15,383 nucleotides of DNA. It comes from Gammaproteobacteria bacterium UBA7310. Lineage in GTDB: Bacteria; Pseudomonadota; Gammaproteobacteria; Pseudomonadales; Ketobacteraceae. The DNA lies in the NCBI GenBank assembly GCA_002471665.1, contig DKQK01000008.1, forward strand, positions 1 to 15,383, written 5' to 3'. Each line of letters opens with the position of its first letter. Positions within the stretch are counted from its first letter, which is position 1. The position numbers and the translations under genes are program-made. Below, in pieces: positions 1 through 7,305 of the stretch. A model generated the notes under the pieces. The model was given only the letters and a program-made list of their open reading frames with translations, had not been told where the DNA came from and ran no database searches.

Positions 1-576
1 GCCCACCCCAATTGGTCCATGGGGCGCAAAATCTCCGTGGATTCGGCCACCATGATGAACAAAGGGCTGGAATTTATAGAAGCCTGCTGGTTGTTTTCCG
101 CTTCCGTGGATCAGGTGCAGGTGGTGGTACACCCACAAAGTGTGATCCATTCCATGGTCCAATACGTGGATGGATCGGTGCTGGCCCAGATGGGAAATCC
201 GGACATGCGGACCCCCATTGCCTTTGGTTTGGGCTGGCCTGAACGGATCGCGTCGGGGGTTGCGCCCCTGGACCTGGTTGACGTGGCCCGGTTGGATTTC
301 CAGCAGCCAGATGAAGGGCGTTTCCCTTGTCTGCGCTTGGCCCGCGAGGCAATGATGGCCGGCAAAACGGCGTCGGTGGTACTGAATGCCGCCAATGAGG
401 TGGCGGTGGATGCGTTCTTGGCCGGGCGCGTGCGCTTCACCGCAATACCCGCCGTGATTGAAAGTGTATTAGGCAGGATGACATTGGTGGAAGCAGTGGA
501 TATTGATACTATCCTAAGGGCTGATCAAGCGGCTCGGGAGATGGCCCATGGGCTTCTTACCCAGCAAGCCAAGTGA
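1..576 (+). CDS. dxr: 1-deoxy-D-xylulose 5-phosphate reductoisomerase, C-terminal part (5' end outside window)
   Basis: This enzyme converts 1-deoxy-D-xylulose 5-phosphate to 2-C-methyl-D-erythritol 4-phosphate with NADPH and a divalent metal, the committed step of the non-mevalonate isoprenoid pathway in the cytoplasm. The frame is open from base 1, and 191 codons remain of a family length near 400, so the NADPH-binding N-terminal half is missing. The visible part opens with the catalytic-domain stretch HPNWSMGRKISVDSATMMNK. Counting the first visible His (codon 2) as E. coli H209 puts S15, N20, K21 and E24 at the positions of E. coli S222, N227, K228 and E231, which bind substrate phosphate and metal. 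HPQSVIHSMV and LNAANEVAVDAFL follow as expected for the linker and C-terminal helical domain. The stop is TGA, and rseP begins 38 bases later. The identification is very secure; only truncation by the window edge limits it. Confidence 0.97.
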   Translation, partial: AHPNWSMGRKISVDSATMMNKGLEFIEACWLFSASVDQVQVVVHPQSVIHSMVQYVDGSVLAQMGNPDMRTPIAFGLGWPERIASGVAPLDLVDVARLDFQQPDEGRFPCLRLAREAMMAGKTASVVLNAANEVAVDAFLAGRVRFTAIPAVIESVLGRMTLVEAVDIDTILRADQAAREMAHGLLTQQAK

Positions 577-604
577 TCGGTTTTAGCTGATACAACAACG
601 AGAT

Positions 605-609
605 AGAGG
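605..609 (+). promoter_or_regulatory. Ribosome binding site deciding the TTG start of rseP
   Basis: AGAGG lies five bases before TTG 615. It supports this non-ATG start, which is also required to keep the first membrane segment that carries the HExxH motif. Confidence 0.7.
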
Positions 610-614
610 CTGAT

Positions 615-1979
615 TTGTTCGATTTTATACAAACCCTGTTGGCTTTCGTGGTCACCCTTGGGCTGCTGATTTTTGTGCATGAGTACGGCCACTTCTGGGT
701 AGCCCGCCGTTGCGGCGTCAGGGTGATCCGGTTTTCCATTGGCTTTGGTCAGCCCCTTGTAAAGTGGCACGACAAACACGGCACGGAGTTTGTGGTGGCG
801 GCATTGCCGCTGGGCGGCTTCGTGAAAATGCTGGGTGAACCGGGCAGTGACGTCCAGGACCAGCACCGTGGCCAGTCCTTTGCCCATAAATCGGTATTCC
901 AGCGTTTTGCCATCGTCTCCGCCGGCCCCATCGTAAATCTGGTTTTTGCTGTATTTCTATACTGGATGCTGTTCCTCTCCGGTGTGACCTCCCTGGTCCC
1001 TTATGTGGGTGATGTTGAGGCGGAAGGACAAGCCGCCAAAGCCGGCTTCCAGACCATGGATGAAATCGTTGCAGTGGATGGAGATACCACCGAAAGCTGG
1101 GATGATGTCACCATGGCGTTGATTTCGCGCATCGGCGAAAGCGGGCAGGTAAGCTTTACCGTTCGACCCGAGGGCAGCAGTGGCACCGTGGTGCGCCAGA
1201 TAGAACTGCAGGACTGGATGCGCGGGCAAGAGAAAACGCACCCCTTAAAACTGTTGGGTATAGAGCCCTATTTTCCCGAGATTCCACCGGTGGTGGGCGA
1301 GCTGGTTGAAGGCCGGGCCGCCCAGGCCCAGGGTATGCAACCCGGTGACCGGGTGGTGGCCGTTAATGGTGTGGAAATACTGACCTGGAAAGAATGGGTG
1401 GAGCTGATACGGCAGAATCCGGGTGTGAGTATGCAGGTGCTGGTGGATCGGGCCGGCAGTGAAGTGGCCCTGACTATTACCCCGGAGTCGGTGATGGGCG
1501 ACGATGGCAGTGAGTTTGGGCAGATTGGTGCGGCCAACGCCACTGAGTTTTCTGAATATCCGGACTTTATGATCCGTGAACTGGAATATGGCCCAGTGGC
1601 TGCGGTGGGCAAGTCCCTGTCCTACGCCTGGTCCCGCATTGAACTAACCATACTCTCCATTGCCAAAATGGTGACCGGTAAGATCTCGCTGGAAAACCTC
1701 AGCGGCCCCATAACCATCGCCAAAGTGGCCGGAGACAGCGCCAGCTATGGGCTGGAGTCATTTCTACACTTCATGGCCTATTTAAGTATCAGCCTCGGGG
1801 TGTTAAATTTGCTGCCCATTCCCGTTTTGGATGGTGGGCACTTAATGTACTATCTCGTTGAAATGATAAAAGGAAGCCCGGTATCGGAGAAGGCCCAAGC
1901 GTTGGGAAACAGCTTGGGGCTTGGCTTGCTGGTCATGTTTATGGGACTTGCATTTTATAACGATATTATGGGGCTTTGA
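615..1979 (+). CDS. rseP: RseP site-2 intramembrane zinc metalloprotease
   Basis: RseP cuts the anti-sigma factor RseA within the inner membrane after DegS cleavage, releasing sigma-E during envelope stress; it also clears signal-peptide remnants (family knowledge; MucP in Pseudomonas). The 454-residue product matches the family length of about 450. The zinc motif HEYGH is at residues 22-26 inside the first membrane segment. A second segment around 98-121 starts with SAGPIVN (102-108). Two tandem PDZ domains occupy roughly 125-305. The second half of the active site, NLLPIPVLDGGH, is at 398-409, with D406 as the third zinc ligand. A last membrane segment lies near 425-448. The start is TTG with an AGAGG site five bases upstream; a downstream start would remove the catalytic helix. 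It sits between dxr and bamA, the usual order, linking the protease to the assembly machinery whose failure it reports. Confidence 0.97.
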   Translation: MFDFIQTLLAFVVTLGLLIFVHEYGHFWVARRCGVRVIRFSIGFGQPLVKWHDKHGTEFVVAALPLGGFVKMLGEPGSDVQDQHRGQSFAHKSVFQRFAIVSAGPIVNLVFAVFLYWMLFLSGVTSLVPYVGDVEAEGQAAKAGFQTMDEIVAVDGDTTESWDDVTMALISRIGESGQVSFTVRPEGSSGTVVRQIELQDWMRGQEKTHPLKLLGIEPYFPEIPPVVGELVEGRAAQAQGMQPGDRVVAVNGVEILTWKEWVELIRQNPGVSMQVLVDRAGSEVALTITPESVMGDDGSEFGQIGAANATEFSEYPDFMIRELEYGPVAAVGKSLSYAWSRIELTILSIAKMVTGKISLENLSGPITIAKVAGDSASYGLESFLHFMAYLSISLGVLNLLPIPVLDGGHLMYYLVEMIKGSPVSEKAQALGNSLGLGLLVMFMGLAFYNDIMGL

Positions 1980-2025
1980 TCCCGCCTTTTGGACCTATAG
2001 AAATTCCTGCGGACTTGAGCGTTAA

Positions 2026-4383
2026 ATGAATCGAATTACAAGATCAGTGCTGGTGTTGTGGATGGCTTTTCTGGCAAACACAGCGATGGCGGATTCCTTC
2101 ATCATAAAAGACATTCGGATTGAAGGCTTGCAACGTATCTCCGCCGGGGCCGTATTCAACGTGCTGCCGCTACAGGTTGGGGATCAGGTGGATGAGAACA
2201 GCCTGGCCAGGTCGGCACGCATTCTGTTTAAAACCGGCAACTTTCAAGACATCAATCTGCTGAGAGAAGACGATATCCTGATCATTCAGGTGAGTGAGCG
2301 GCCGTCCATCGCCAGCATTGAACTGGATGGCAACAAATCCATAGAGACCGAAAACCTGATGGAAGGCCTGTCCCAGGCCGGACTCAGCGAAGGCAGTGTC
2401 TTTCAGCGGGTGACGCTGGATCGTCTGAAAGTGGAACTGGAACGTCAGTATATTGCTCAGGGGCGATACGGAGCGCGGGTGGAACCGGCAGTCAAACCTC
2501 TGCCCCGCAACCGGGTTGCCATCGATATCACCATCAAAGAAGGGGACGTGGCCACCATTTCCGGTGTGGACATCGTGGGCAATTCCGTTTTCGCCGACGA
2601 CATTCTGGTGGATGAGTTCGAATTGAAAGAATCCCACATGTTCTCGTTTTTCAAAGGGGACGATAAGTATTCCCGCGAGAAACTGTCCGGCGATCTGGAA
2701 AAGCTGACCTCCTATTACCAGGATCGGGGTTACGTGAATTTCCGGGTTGAATCCACCCAGGTTTCAGTGACCCCGGATAAGTCCGAGGTGTACATCACTG
2801 TCAATATTTCCGAAGGTGAGCGCTTCACGGTTAATGAGGTCAAGCTTACCGGCGATCTCAAAGTACCGGAGGCGGATTTGCAGCGCCTGATACTGCTGAA
2901 ACCGGGGCAAACCTTCTCCCGGGCGCTGGTGACCACCTCCAACGAGCTGATCTCCCGCCGGCTGGGCAACGAAGGTTACACCTTTGCCAATGTCAATGGT
3001 GTCCCGTCCATATCACCTAATGCAGACAATACGGTCGATGTCACATTTTATGTGGATGCCGGCACCCGGGTTTATGTGCGGCGTATCAATTTCTTTGGCA
3101 ATACCAAAACCCGGGACGAAGTTCTGCGCCGCGAAATGCGTCAGATGGAGGGATCGTGGGCTTCCGGGCAACTGATTGAAAACTCAAAGGTCAGATTGGA
3201 ACGGCTGGGCTACTTCAAAGGGGTCACCGTGGAGACGCCTCGTGTACCCGGGGAGGAGGATCAGGTTGACGTCCATTATAATGTGGAAGAACAGCCTTCA
3301 GGGTCCATTGGTGCCAGCGTAGGTTATCAGCAGGGTACCGGCTTTGTGTTTGGTGCCAATCTTTCCCAGACCAACTTTCTGGGCACCGGAAACCGGGTCA
3401 CCATTGCCGCCAATCGCAGTGATATCCGTGACAGTGTCAGCTTTTCGTTCCTTGATCCTTATTACACCATCGATGGGGTATCCCGCGGATTTTCGCTGTT
3501 CTACCAGCAAACCGACATCAGCGAAGACGATGTCATATCGAATTGGGCTTCGGACCGTTTCGGGGGCAATCTCACCTTTGGTTATCCCACCAGCGATATC
3601 TCCAGGTTGAGTTTCGGGGTCGGCTTCGAGAACGTGACGGTCTATGCCAGTCGGCGTTCTCCCCTTCAGGTGTGGAGCCTGGTGGGTTACGATTTGTATG
3701 CAGCCAACGTTGAAGGAAAGTTTACCCAGTCTGAAGAGTTCACCAATTTCCCGCTCACCGGAACCTGGAGTATCAGCACTCTCAACCGGGGCGTGTTTGC
3801 TACCCGGGGCTCTTCCCACAGTGTATCACTGCAGGTCTCCTCTCCCGGCAGTGATCTTGAGTACTTCAAAACCAGCCTGCAGTCGCAGAAGTATTTCCCA
3901 TTGACCCAGGATTGGACATTGCGTCTGCGTTCCGAGCTGGGCTACCTGGATGCCTATGGTGAGGACGAGCTGCCGCCGTTCTATGAACATTACTATGCTG
4001 GTGGCTTCGGCTCCATTCGGGGGTATGAAGATCGCTCCCTAGGGCCGCGTGAAATCCAGTCGGCCTACGATTTCGGCTCACCCAGGGCCATCGGTGGTAA
4101 CTTCCTGGCGGAAGGCAGTGCGGAACTTATCTTCCCCATGCCCTTTGTAAAAGACAGCCGATCCTTCCGCACCATGTTCTTTGTGGATGCCGGGAACGTG
4201 TTTGATACCCACCGCAAAGACGAGTATGGTTTTGAGCTGGATGAAATGCGGATGTCGGCTGGTATCGCCTTGTCATGGATCACGGGAATTGGCCCATTAT
4301 CATTCAGCCTGTCGAAGGCATTCAATGATCAGCCCGGTGATGATGTGCAATCGTTCCAGTTCTCGCTGGGGCAACCATTCTAA
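2026..4383 (+). CDS. bamA: BamA outer-membrane protein assembly factor (Omp85)
   Basis: BamA is the central outer-membrane subunit of the BAM complex, which folds and inserts beta-barrel proteins. The product is 785 residues (E. coli 810). A signal peptide ends at ANTAMA, giving a mature protein from D23. Five POTRA domains can be placed at about 23-92, 93-172, 174-263, 265-344 and 346-421, several opening with the repeating pattern I-x-G-N. The 16-strand barrel begins near S425. The loop 6 motif, VRGF in E. coli, appears here as IRGY (664-667). The chain ends FQFSLGQPF, a C-terminal aromatic beta-signal. No cysteine occurs in the protein, so the extracellular loop 6 disulfide known in E. coli cannot form. 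The ATG start follows a weak GAG element six bases away. The 46-base gap after rseP shows no convincing sigma-E promoter. Confidence 0.98.
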   Translation: MNRITRSVLVLWMAFLANTAMADSFIIKDIRIEGLQRISAGAVFNVLPLQVGDQVDENSLARSARILFKTGNFQDINLLREDDILIIQVSERPSIASIELDGNKSIETENLMEGLSQAGLSEGSVFQRVTLDRLKVELERQYIAQGRYGARVEPAVKPLPRNRVAIDITIKEGDVATISGVDIVGNSVFADDILVDEFELKESHMFSFFKGDDKYSREKLSGDLEKLTSYYQDRGYVNFRVESTQVSVTPDKSEVYITVNISEGERFTVNEVKLTGDLKVPEADLQRLILLKPGQTFSRALVTTSNELISRRLGNEGYTFANVNGVPSISPNADNTVDVTFYVDAGTRVYVRRINFFGNTKTRDEVLRREMRQMEGSWASGQLIENSKVRLERLGYFKGVTVETPRVPGEEDQVDVHYNVEEQPSGSIGASVGYQQGTGFVFGANLSQTNFLGTGNRVTIAANRSDIRDSVSFSFLDPYYTIDGVSRGFSLFYQQTDISEDDVISNWASDRFGGNLTFGYPTSDISRLSFGVGFENVTVYASRRSPLQVWSLVGYDLYAANVEGKFTQSEEFTNFPLTGTWSISTLNRGVFATRGSSHSVSLQVSSPGSDLEYFKTSLQSQKYFPLTQDWTLRLRSELGYLDAYGEDELPPFYEHYYAGGFGSIRGYEDRSLGPREIQSAYDFGSPRAIGGNFLAEGSAELIFPMPFVKDSRSFRTMFFVDAGNVFDTHRKDEYGFELDEMRMSAGIALSWITGIGPLSFSLSKAFNDQPGDDVQSFQFSLGQPF

Positions 4384-4400
4384 AAACGAACACAGGTTAA

Positions 4401-4405
4401 AGAGG
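4401..4405 (+). promoter_or_regulatory. Ribosome binding site deciding the GTG start of skp
   Basis: AGAGG stands six bases before GTG 4412. The reading frame is open back into bamA, but only this GTG gives a normal signal peptide, so the site fixes the start. Confidence 0.7.
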
Positions 4406-4411
4406 TTTATT

Positions 4412-4918
4412 GTGAAAAAGTTTCTGGTAGTGTTTTTCGGCTTGATGATGGCTCAGTCCCTGTTGGCGGCAGAGTCAGCAAACATCGTGACAGTGGATGT
4501 GTTGCGTGCGGTAATGTCCACGGAAGAGGGTAAAATCAAGGTAGAAAAGCTCAAAGGCGAGTTTGAGAAAGAGAAAGCCGGTCTCGAGGCCCTCAATATG
4601 AAAGGCAAGAATCTGCAGGAACGGATTCAGAAAGACGGCGCAGTGATGTCTGCCGAAGAGCGTCACAAGATGGAAAAGGAATTGATGGAAATCGCTCAGG
4701 AGCTGAAGTTCAAGGAACAGCAGTTGAAGCAAAGTGGTCAGGCAGACCAGCGTCAAGTGGTTGAATCCATGCTGCCCAAGTTCCAGCAGGCGATGAAGGA
4801 TATTATTGCCGAGCAGAAGATAGATATGGTGCTGCGCCGCGAAGCGGTACTGGATATGAACCCTAAATTGGACATTACCGATTTGGTGGTTGAAAAAATG
4901 AATAACATCAAGAACTAG
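4412..4918 (+). CDS. skp: Skp/OmpH periplasmic chaperone
   Basis: Skp is a trimeric periplasmic holdase that captures unfolded outer-membrane proteins leaving the Sec machinery and hands them to BAM. The product is 168 residues, close to the family norm of about 160. It begins with a signal peptide (MKKFLVVFFGLMMAQSLLAA, cleavage near residue 19-20). After a short beta segment (NIVTVDV) comes a long charged helical region, about 45-125, rich in E, K and Q, fitting the paired coiled-coil tentacles. A hydrophobic C-terminal part (MVLRREAVLDMNPKLDITDL) completes the trimer body, as in OmpH proteins. The GTG start has AGAGG six bases upstream. The same frame stays open upstream inside bamA, but that extension is out of frame with bamA and lacks homology, so I exclude it. 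It lies 28 bases after bamA and 20 before lpxD, consistent with one operon. Confidence 0.95.
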   Translation: MKKFLVVFFGLMMAQSLLAAESANIVTVDVLRAVMSTEEGKIKVEKLKGEFEKEKAGLEALNMKGKNLQERIQKDGAVMSAEERHKMEKELMEIAQELKFKEQQLKQSGQADQRQVVESMLPKFQQAMKDIIAEQKIDMVLRREAVLDMNPKLDITDLVVEKMNNIKN

Positions 4919-4938
4919 ACAGAGCAACGCTGGAATCG

Positions 4939-5994
4939 ATGGTGAAGCCAACGAAGCGGGAATCCTGGAGCCTGGGAGAGCTGGCCGCAGCGCTTGATGT
5001 GGAGCTGAAGGGCGACCCTGCCCGGCAGGTTTATGGGCTGGCCACATTGGGCTCGGCCGGTGACGGACAACTCAGTTTTCTTGCCAATCCCCTCTATCGC
5101 GGACAATTGGCCCAAACCAGGGCCAGTGCAGTTATTCTTCAGCCTCAGTTCGTGGACGAATGCCCTACCGCAGTGTTGATTGCAGACAACCCCTATCTGG
5201 TCTATTCCCGGGTATCCCATTTCTTTGATCACCGGCCAAAGCCCGATGAAGGGGTTCACAGTACGGCCTTTGTGTCTGGGAGTGCGGTTTTGGGTGCCGG
5301 TTGTCGAATAGGGCCAAATGCAGTTATCGAATCCGGCGCTGTGCTGGGCCAGAACGTTGAAGTCGGTGCCGGTTGCGTTATTGGTGCCAACTGCATCATC
5401 GGCAAAGATTGCCTGTTTCATGCCAATGTCACACTGTACCATGGGGTCAAGGTGGGTGAGCGCTGTACCTTCCACAGTGGTGTGGTTGTAGGGGCAGACG
5501 GGTTCGGCTTTGCCAATGAACAGGGCCGGTGGAAGAAGATTGCCCAGTTGGGCGCAGTCACCATCGGCAACGATGTGGACGTGGGCGCCAATACCACCAT
5601 CGATCGCGGTGCCCTCCAGGATACTGTGATTGGCAATGGTGTCATTTTGGATAACCAGATTCAGATCGCCCATAACGTGGAAATCGGTGAGGGTACGGCC
5701 ATTGCCGGATGCACCGGGATTGCGGGCAGTACCAAAATTGGTAAATACTGCACCATTGCAGGCGCAGTTGGTATCGCCGGGCACCTCGAAATCGCCGACC
5801 GGGTGCACCTGACCATGCGCAGTGCGATCACCAAGAGTGTCACTGAGCCTGGCTCCTATTCCTCTGGAACGGCGATGTCCACCACCGCGCAATGGCGCAA
5901 AAACGCTGCCCGGTTTCGTCACCTGGATGACATGGCACGCAAACTGAACCGGTTGGAAAAGCAGTTGCAGGCCCTACAGTCGGATAAGCAGTAG
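4939..5994 (+). CDS. lpxD: LpxD, UDP-3-O-(3-hydroxyacyl)glucosamine N-acyltransferase
   Basis: LpxD adds the second 3-hydroxyacyl chain, from acyl-ACP, to the 2-amino group of UDP-3-O-acylglucosamine, the third step of lipid A synthesis in the cytoplasm. The protein is 351 residues against 341 in E. coli. An N-terminal uridine-binding domain occupies about 1-105 (LSFLANPLYRGQL, ASAVIL). A left-handed beta-helix of hexapeptide repeats follows to about residue 300, with the catalytic His in IAHNVEIG at H245. A C-terminal helical part with heptad character (ARKLNRLEKQLQALQ) completes the trimer. The ATG start has only a short TGGA element four bases upstream. Many glycine- and isoleucine-rich hexapeptide codons leave a 335-codon frame open on the opposite strand, which I regard as a shadow. 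A 91-base gap separates it from fabZ. Confidence 0.97.
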   Translation: MVKPTKRESWSLGELAAALDVELKGDPARQVYGLATLGSAGDGQLSFLANPLYRGQLAQTRASAVILQPQFVDECPTAVLIADNPYLVYSRVSHFFDHRPKPDEGVHSTAFVSGSAVLGAGCRIGPNAVIESGAVLGQNVEVGAGCVIGANCIIGKDCLFHANVTLYHGVKVGERCTFHSGVVVGADGFGFANEQGRWKKIAQLGAVTIGNDVDVGANTTIDRGALQDTVIGNGVILDNQIQIAHNVEIGEGTAIAGCTGIAGSTKIGKYCTIAGAVGIAGHLEIADRVHLTMRSAITKSVTEPGSYSSGTAMSTTAQWRKNAARFRHLDDMARKLNRLEKQLQALQSDKQ

Positions 5995-6085
5995 TACATA
6001 TCGTGTTACGTTAATTGGCGTGATTTGGCGCTGGAATAGCCCTAAGCTAGTGATTTACAATGAGATAAATCCCACCGATTGAACT

Positions 6086-6523
6086 ATGATGAATATTAAC
6101 GAAATCAAGGAAATTCTTCCCCATCGCGCACCCTTTCTGCAAGTGGACCGGGTGCTCGAGTTGGTGGAGGGTGAGTATATTGTTGCTGTGCGAGGCATCT
6201 CCAATAATGAACCGGTATTCGAGGGGCATTTCCCGGATAACCCGATTTTCCCCGGGGTGTTGATTATTGAAGCCATGGCGCAGACTGCTGGTTTGCTGGC
6301 GTTTAAAACCGTAGGGCAGAAAGCGGAAGCCAACAAGGTCTATGTGGTCGCCTCCGTGGATAAAACCAAATTCCGCCGATCTGTGGCACCCGGTGAGCAA
6401 CTGGAAATTCGGGCGACCATCAAGGCCAGGAAACGCACCATATGGAAATTCCATGCGGTGGCAACGGTGGATGGTGAGGAAGTCGCTATATCTGATATAA
6501 CCTGTGCAGAAAGGGATTTATAG
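6086..6523 (+). CDS. fabZ: FabZ, (3R)-hydroxyacyl-[ACP] dehydratase
   Basis: FabZ dehydrates (3R)-hydroxyacyl-ACP to trans-2-enoyl-ACP in the type II fatty acid synthase. It uses the same 3-hydroxyacyl-ACPs that LpxA and LpxD consume, so its dosage balances phospholipid against lipid A. The product is 145 residues, a normal hot-dog fold length. LPHRAPFLQVDRV is at 11-23. The active-site pair is H48 (in GHFPDNPIFPG) and E62 (in IIEAMAQTAG), spaced as in known FabZ proteins. An in-frame TGA at 6080-6082 means translation must start at ATG 6086 or ATG 6089; the MMNINEI beginning resembles Pseudomonas FabZ. No Shine-Dalgarno sequence is visible within 15 bases upstream, which is unusual in this cluster. 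The stop codon is one base from the preferred lpxA start, suggesting coupled translation. Confidence 0.97.
   Translation: MMNINEIKEILPHRAPFLQVDRVLELVEGEYIVAVRGISNNEPVFEGHFPDNPIFPGVLIIEAMAQTAGLLAFKTVGQKAEANKVYVVASVDKTKFRRSVAPGEQLEIRATIKARKRTIWKFHAVATVDGEEVAISDITCAERDL
6510..6516 (+). promoter_or_regulatory. Ribosome binding site deciding the TTG start of lpxA
   Basis: AAAGGGA inside the end of fabZ lies about nine bases before TTG 6525. The alternative GTG 6504 has no such site. This supports the TTG start and the 255-residue length. Confidence 0.6.
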
Positions 6524-6524
6524 A

Positions 6525-7292
6525 TTGATCCACCCTCAAGCTGTCATTGATCCAAAAGCTGAACTGGCTTCTGATGTAGAGGTCGGGCCTTTCACCTATA
6601 TCGGCCCTGGTGTTGAAATCGATTCCGGCACCTTGATTCACTCCCATGCGTGCATTAAAGGGCCCACCAGGATTGGTAAGCGCAACCGGATTTTTCAGTT
6701 CGCCTCCATCGGTGAAGATTGTCAGGACAAGAAATACAAGGGCGAGCCCACCAGTCTTGAAATCGGTGACGACAACCACTTTCGCGAGTGTTGTACCATA
6801 CACCGGGGTACGGTGCAGGATGAGGGCATCACCCGCATCGGTCATCGCAATCTGGTCATGTCCTATGTGCACATAGCCCACGATTGTCAGATCGGGCACG
6901 ATAATATTTTTGCCAATAACGCCACCATGGCCGGGCATGTTCATGTGGCCCACGATGTCATCTTTGCCGGCTTTTCCGGAGCACATCAGTTCTGCCATGT
7001 AGGGCCATATGCCATGTTGGGAATGGGAGCGTTGACCGGCAAGGACGTGCCCGCCTTTATGATGGTGGCGGGGAATCCGGCCCGGCCTGCCGGCATGAAC
7101 TTTGAAGGCATGCGGCGCCGCATGTTCAGTAAAGAATCCATGTCCATCCTCAAGGATGCCTACAAGACGGTTTATATGCGTGGTTTGAAGCTGGAGCAGG
7201 CGATTGTACAGTTGGAAAGTAAATCCCATGATCCCTATCTGCAGTTATTCATTGATTCCATAAAACGATCCAATCGTGGTATTGCCCGCTAA
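6525..7292 (+). CDS. lpxA: LpxA, UDP-N-acetylglucosamine O-acyltransferase
   Basis: LpxA transfers a 3-hydroxyacyl chain from ACP to the 3-OH of UDP-GlcNAc, the first step of lipid A synthesis. From TTG 6525 the product is 255 residues (E. coli 262, P. aeruginosa 258), beginning MIHPQAVIDPKAEL. A GTG at 6504 would add seven residues and overlap fabZ but has no ribosome binding site. The left-handed beta-helix spans about 1-185, followed by a helical C-terminus (MNFEGMRRRMFSKESM onward). The catalytic His is H119 in HIAHDC, and H154 (AHQFC) corresponds to E. coli H160. Counting from these, M167 falls where E. coli has G173 and P. aeruginosa has M169, the residue that measures acyl length. This predicts use of C10 3-hydroxyacyl chains. 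The stop is 13 bases before the lpxB start. Confidence 0.97.
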   Translation: MIHPQAVIDPKAELASDVEVGPFTYIGPGVEIDSGTLIHSHACIKGPTRIGKRNRIFQFASIGEDCQDKKYKGEPTSLEIGDDNHFRECCTIHRGTVQDEGITRIGHRNLVMSYVHIAHDCQIGHDNIFANNATMAGHVHVAHDVIFAGFSGAHQFCHVGPYAMLGMGALTGKDVPAFMMVAGNPARPAGMNFEGMRRRMFSKESMSILKDAYKTVYMRGLKLEQAIVQLESKSHDPYLQLFIDSIKRSNRGIAR

Positions 7293-7295
7293 TTC

Positions 7296-7300
7296 AGGTG
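7296..7300 (+). promoter_or_regulatory. Ribosome binding site deciding the ATG start of lpxB
   Basis: AGGTG precedes ATG 7306 by five bases. An in-frame GTG at 7276 lies inside lpxA and is not preceded by a comparable site, so ATG 7306 is preferred. Confidence 0.65.
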
Positions 7301-7305
7301 CCCCT

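Noticed and set aside
4122..4148. GGAACTT, a perfect sigma-E -35 element within bamA, possibly serving skp
   Set aside because: No good -10 (TCTGA or TCAAA type) occurs at the right spacing; the best, TTTGT, matches three of five. The bases encode a normal part of BamA.
4181..4411. Upstream extension of the skp frame into bamA
   Set aside because: The extension is out of frame with bamA, lacks homology and would bury the skp signal peptide; GTG 4412 with AGAGG fits better.
4915..5922. 335-codon open frame on the - strand opposite lpxD
   Set aside because: It mirrors the hexapeptide repeats of lpxD, whose codon use leaves the complementary frame open. The protein is repetitive in Gly/Thr/Asn with no recognisable fold. 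The 247-codon frame opposite lpxA (6486-7229) has the same cause.
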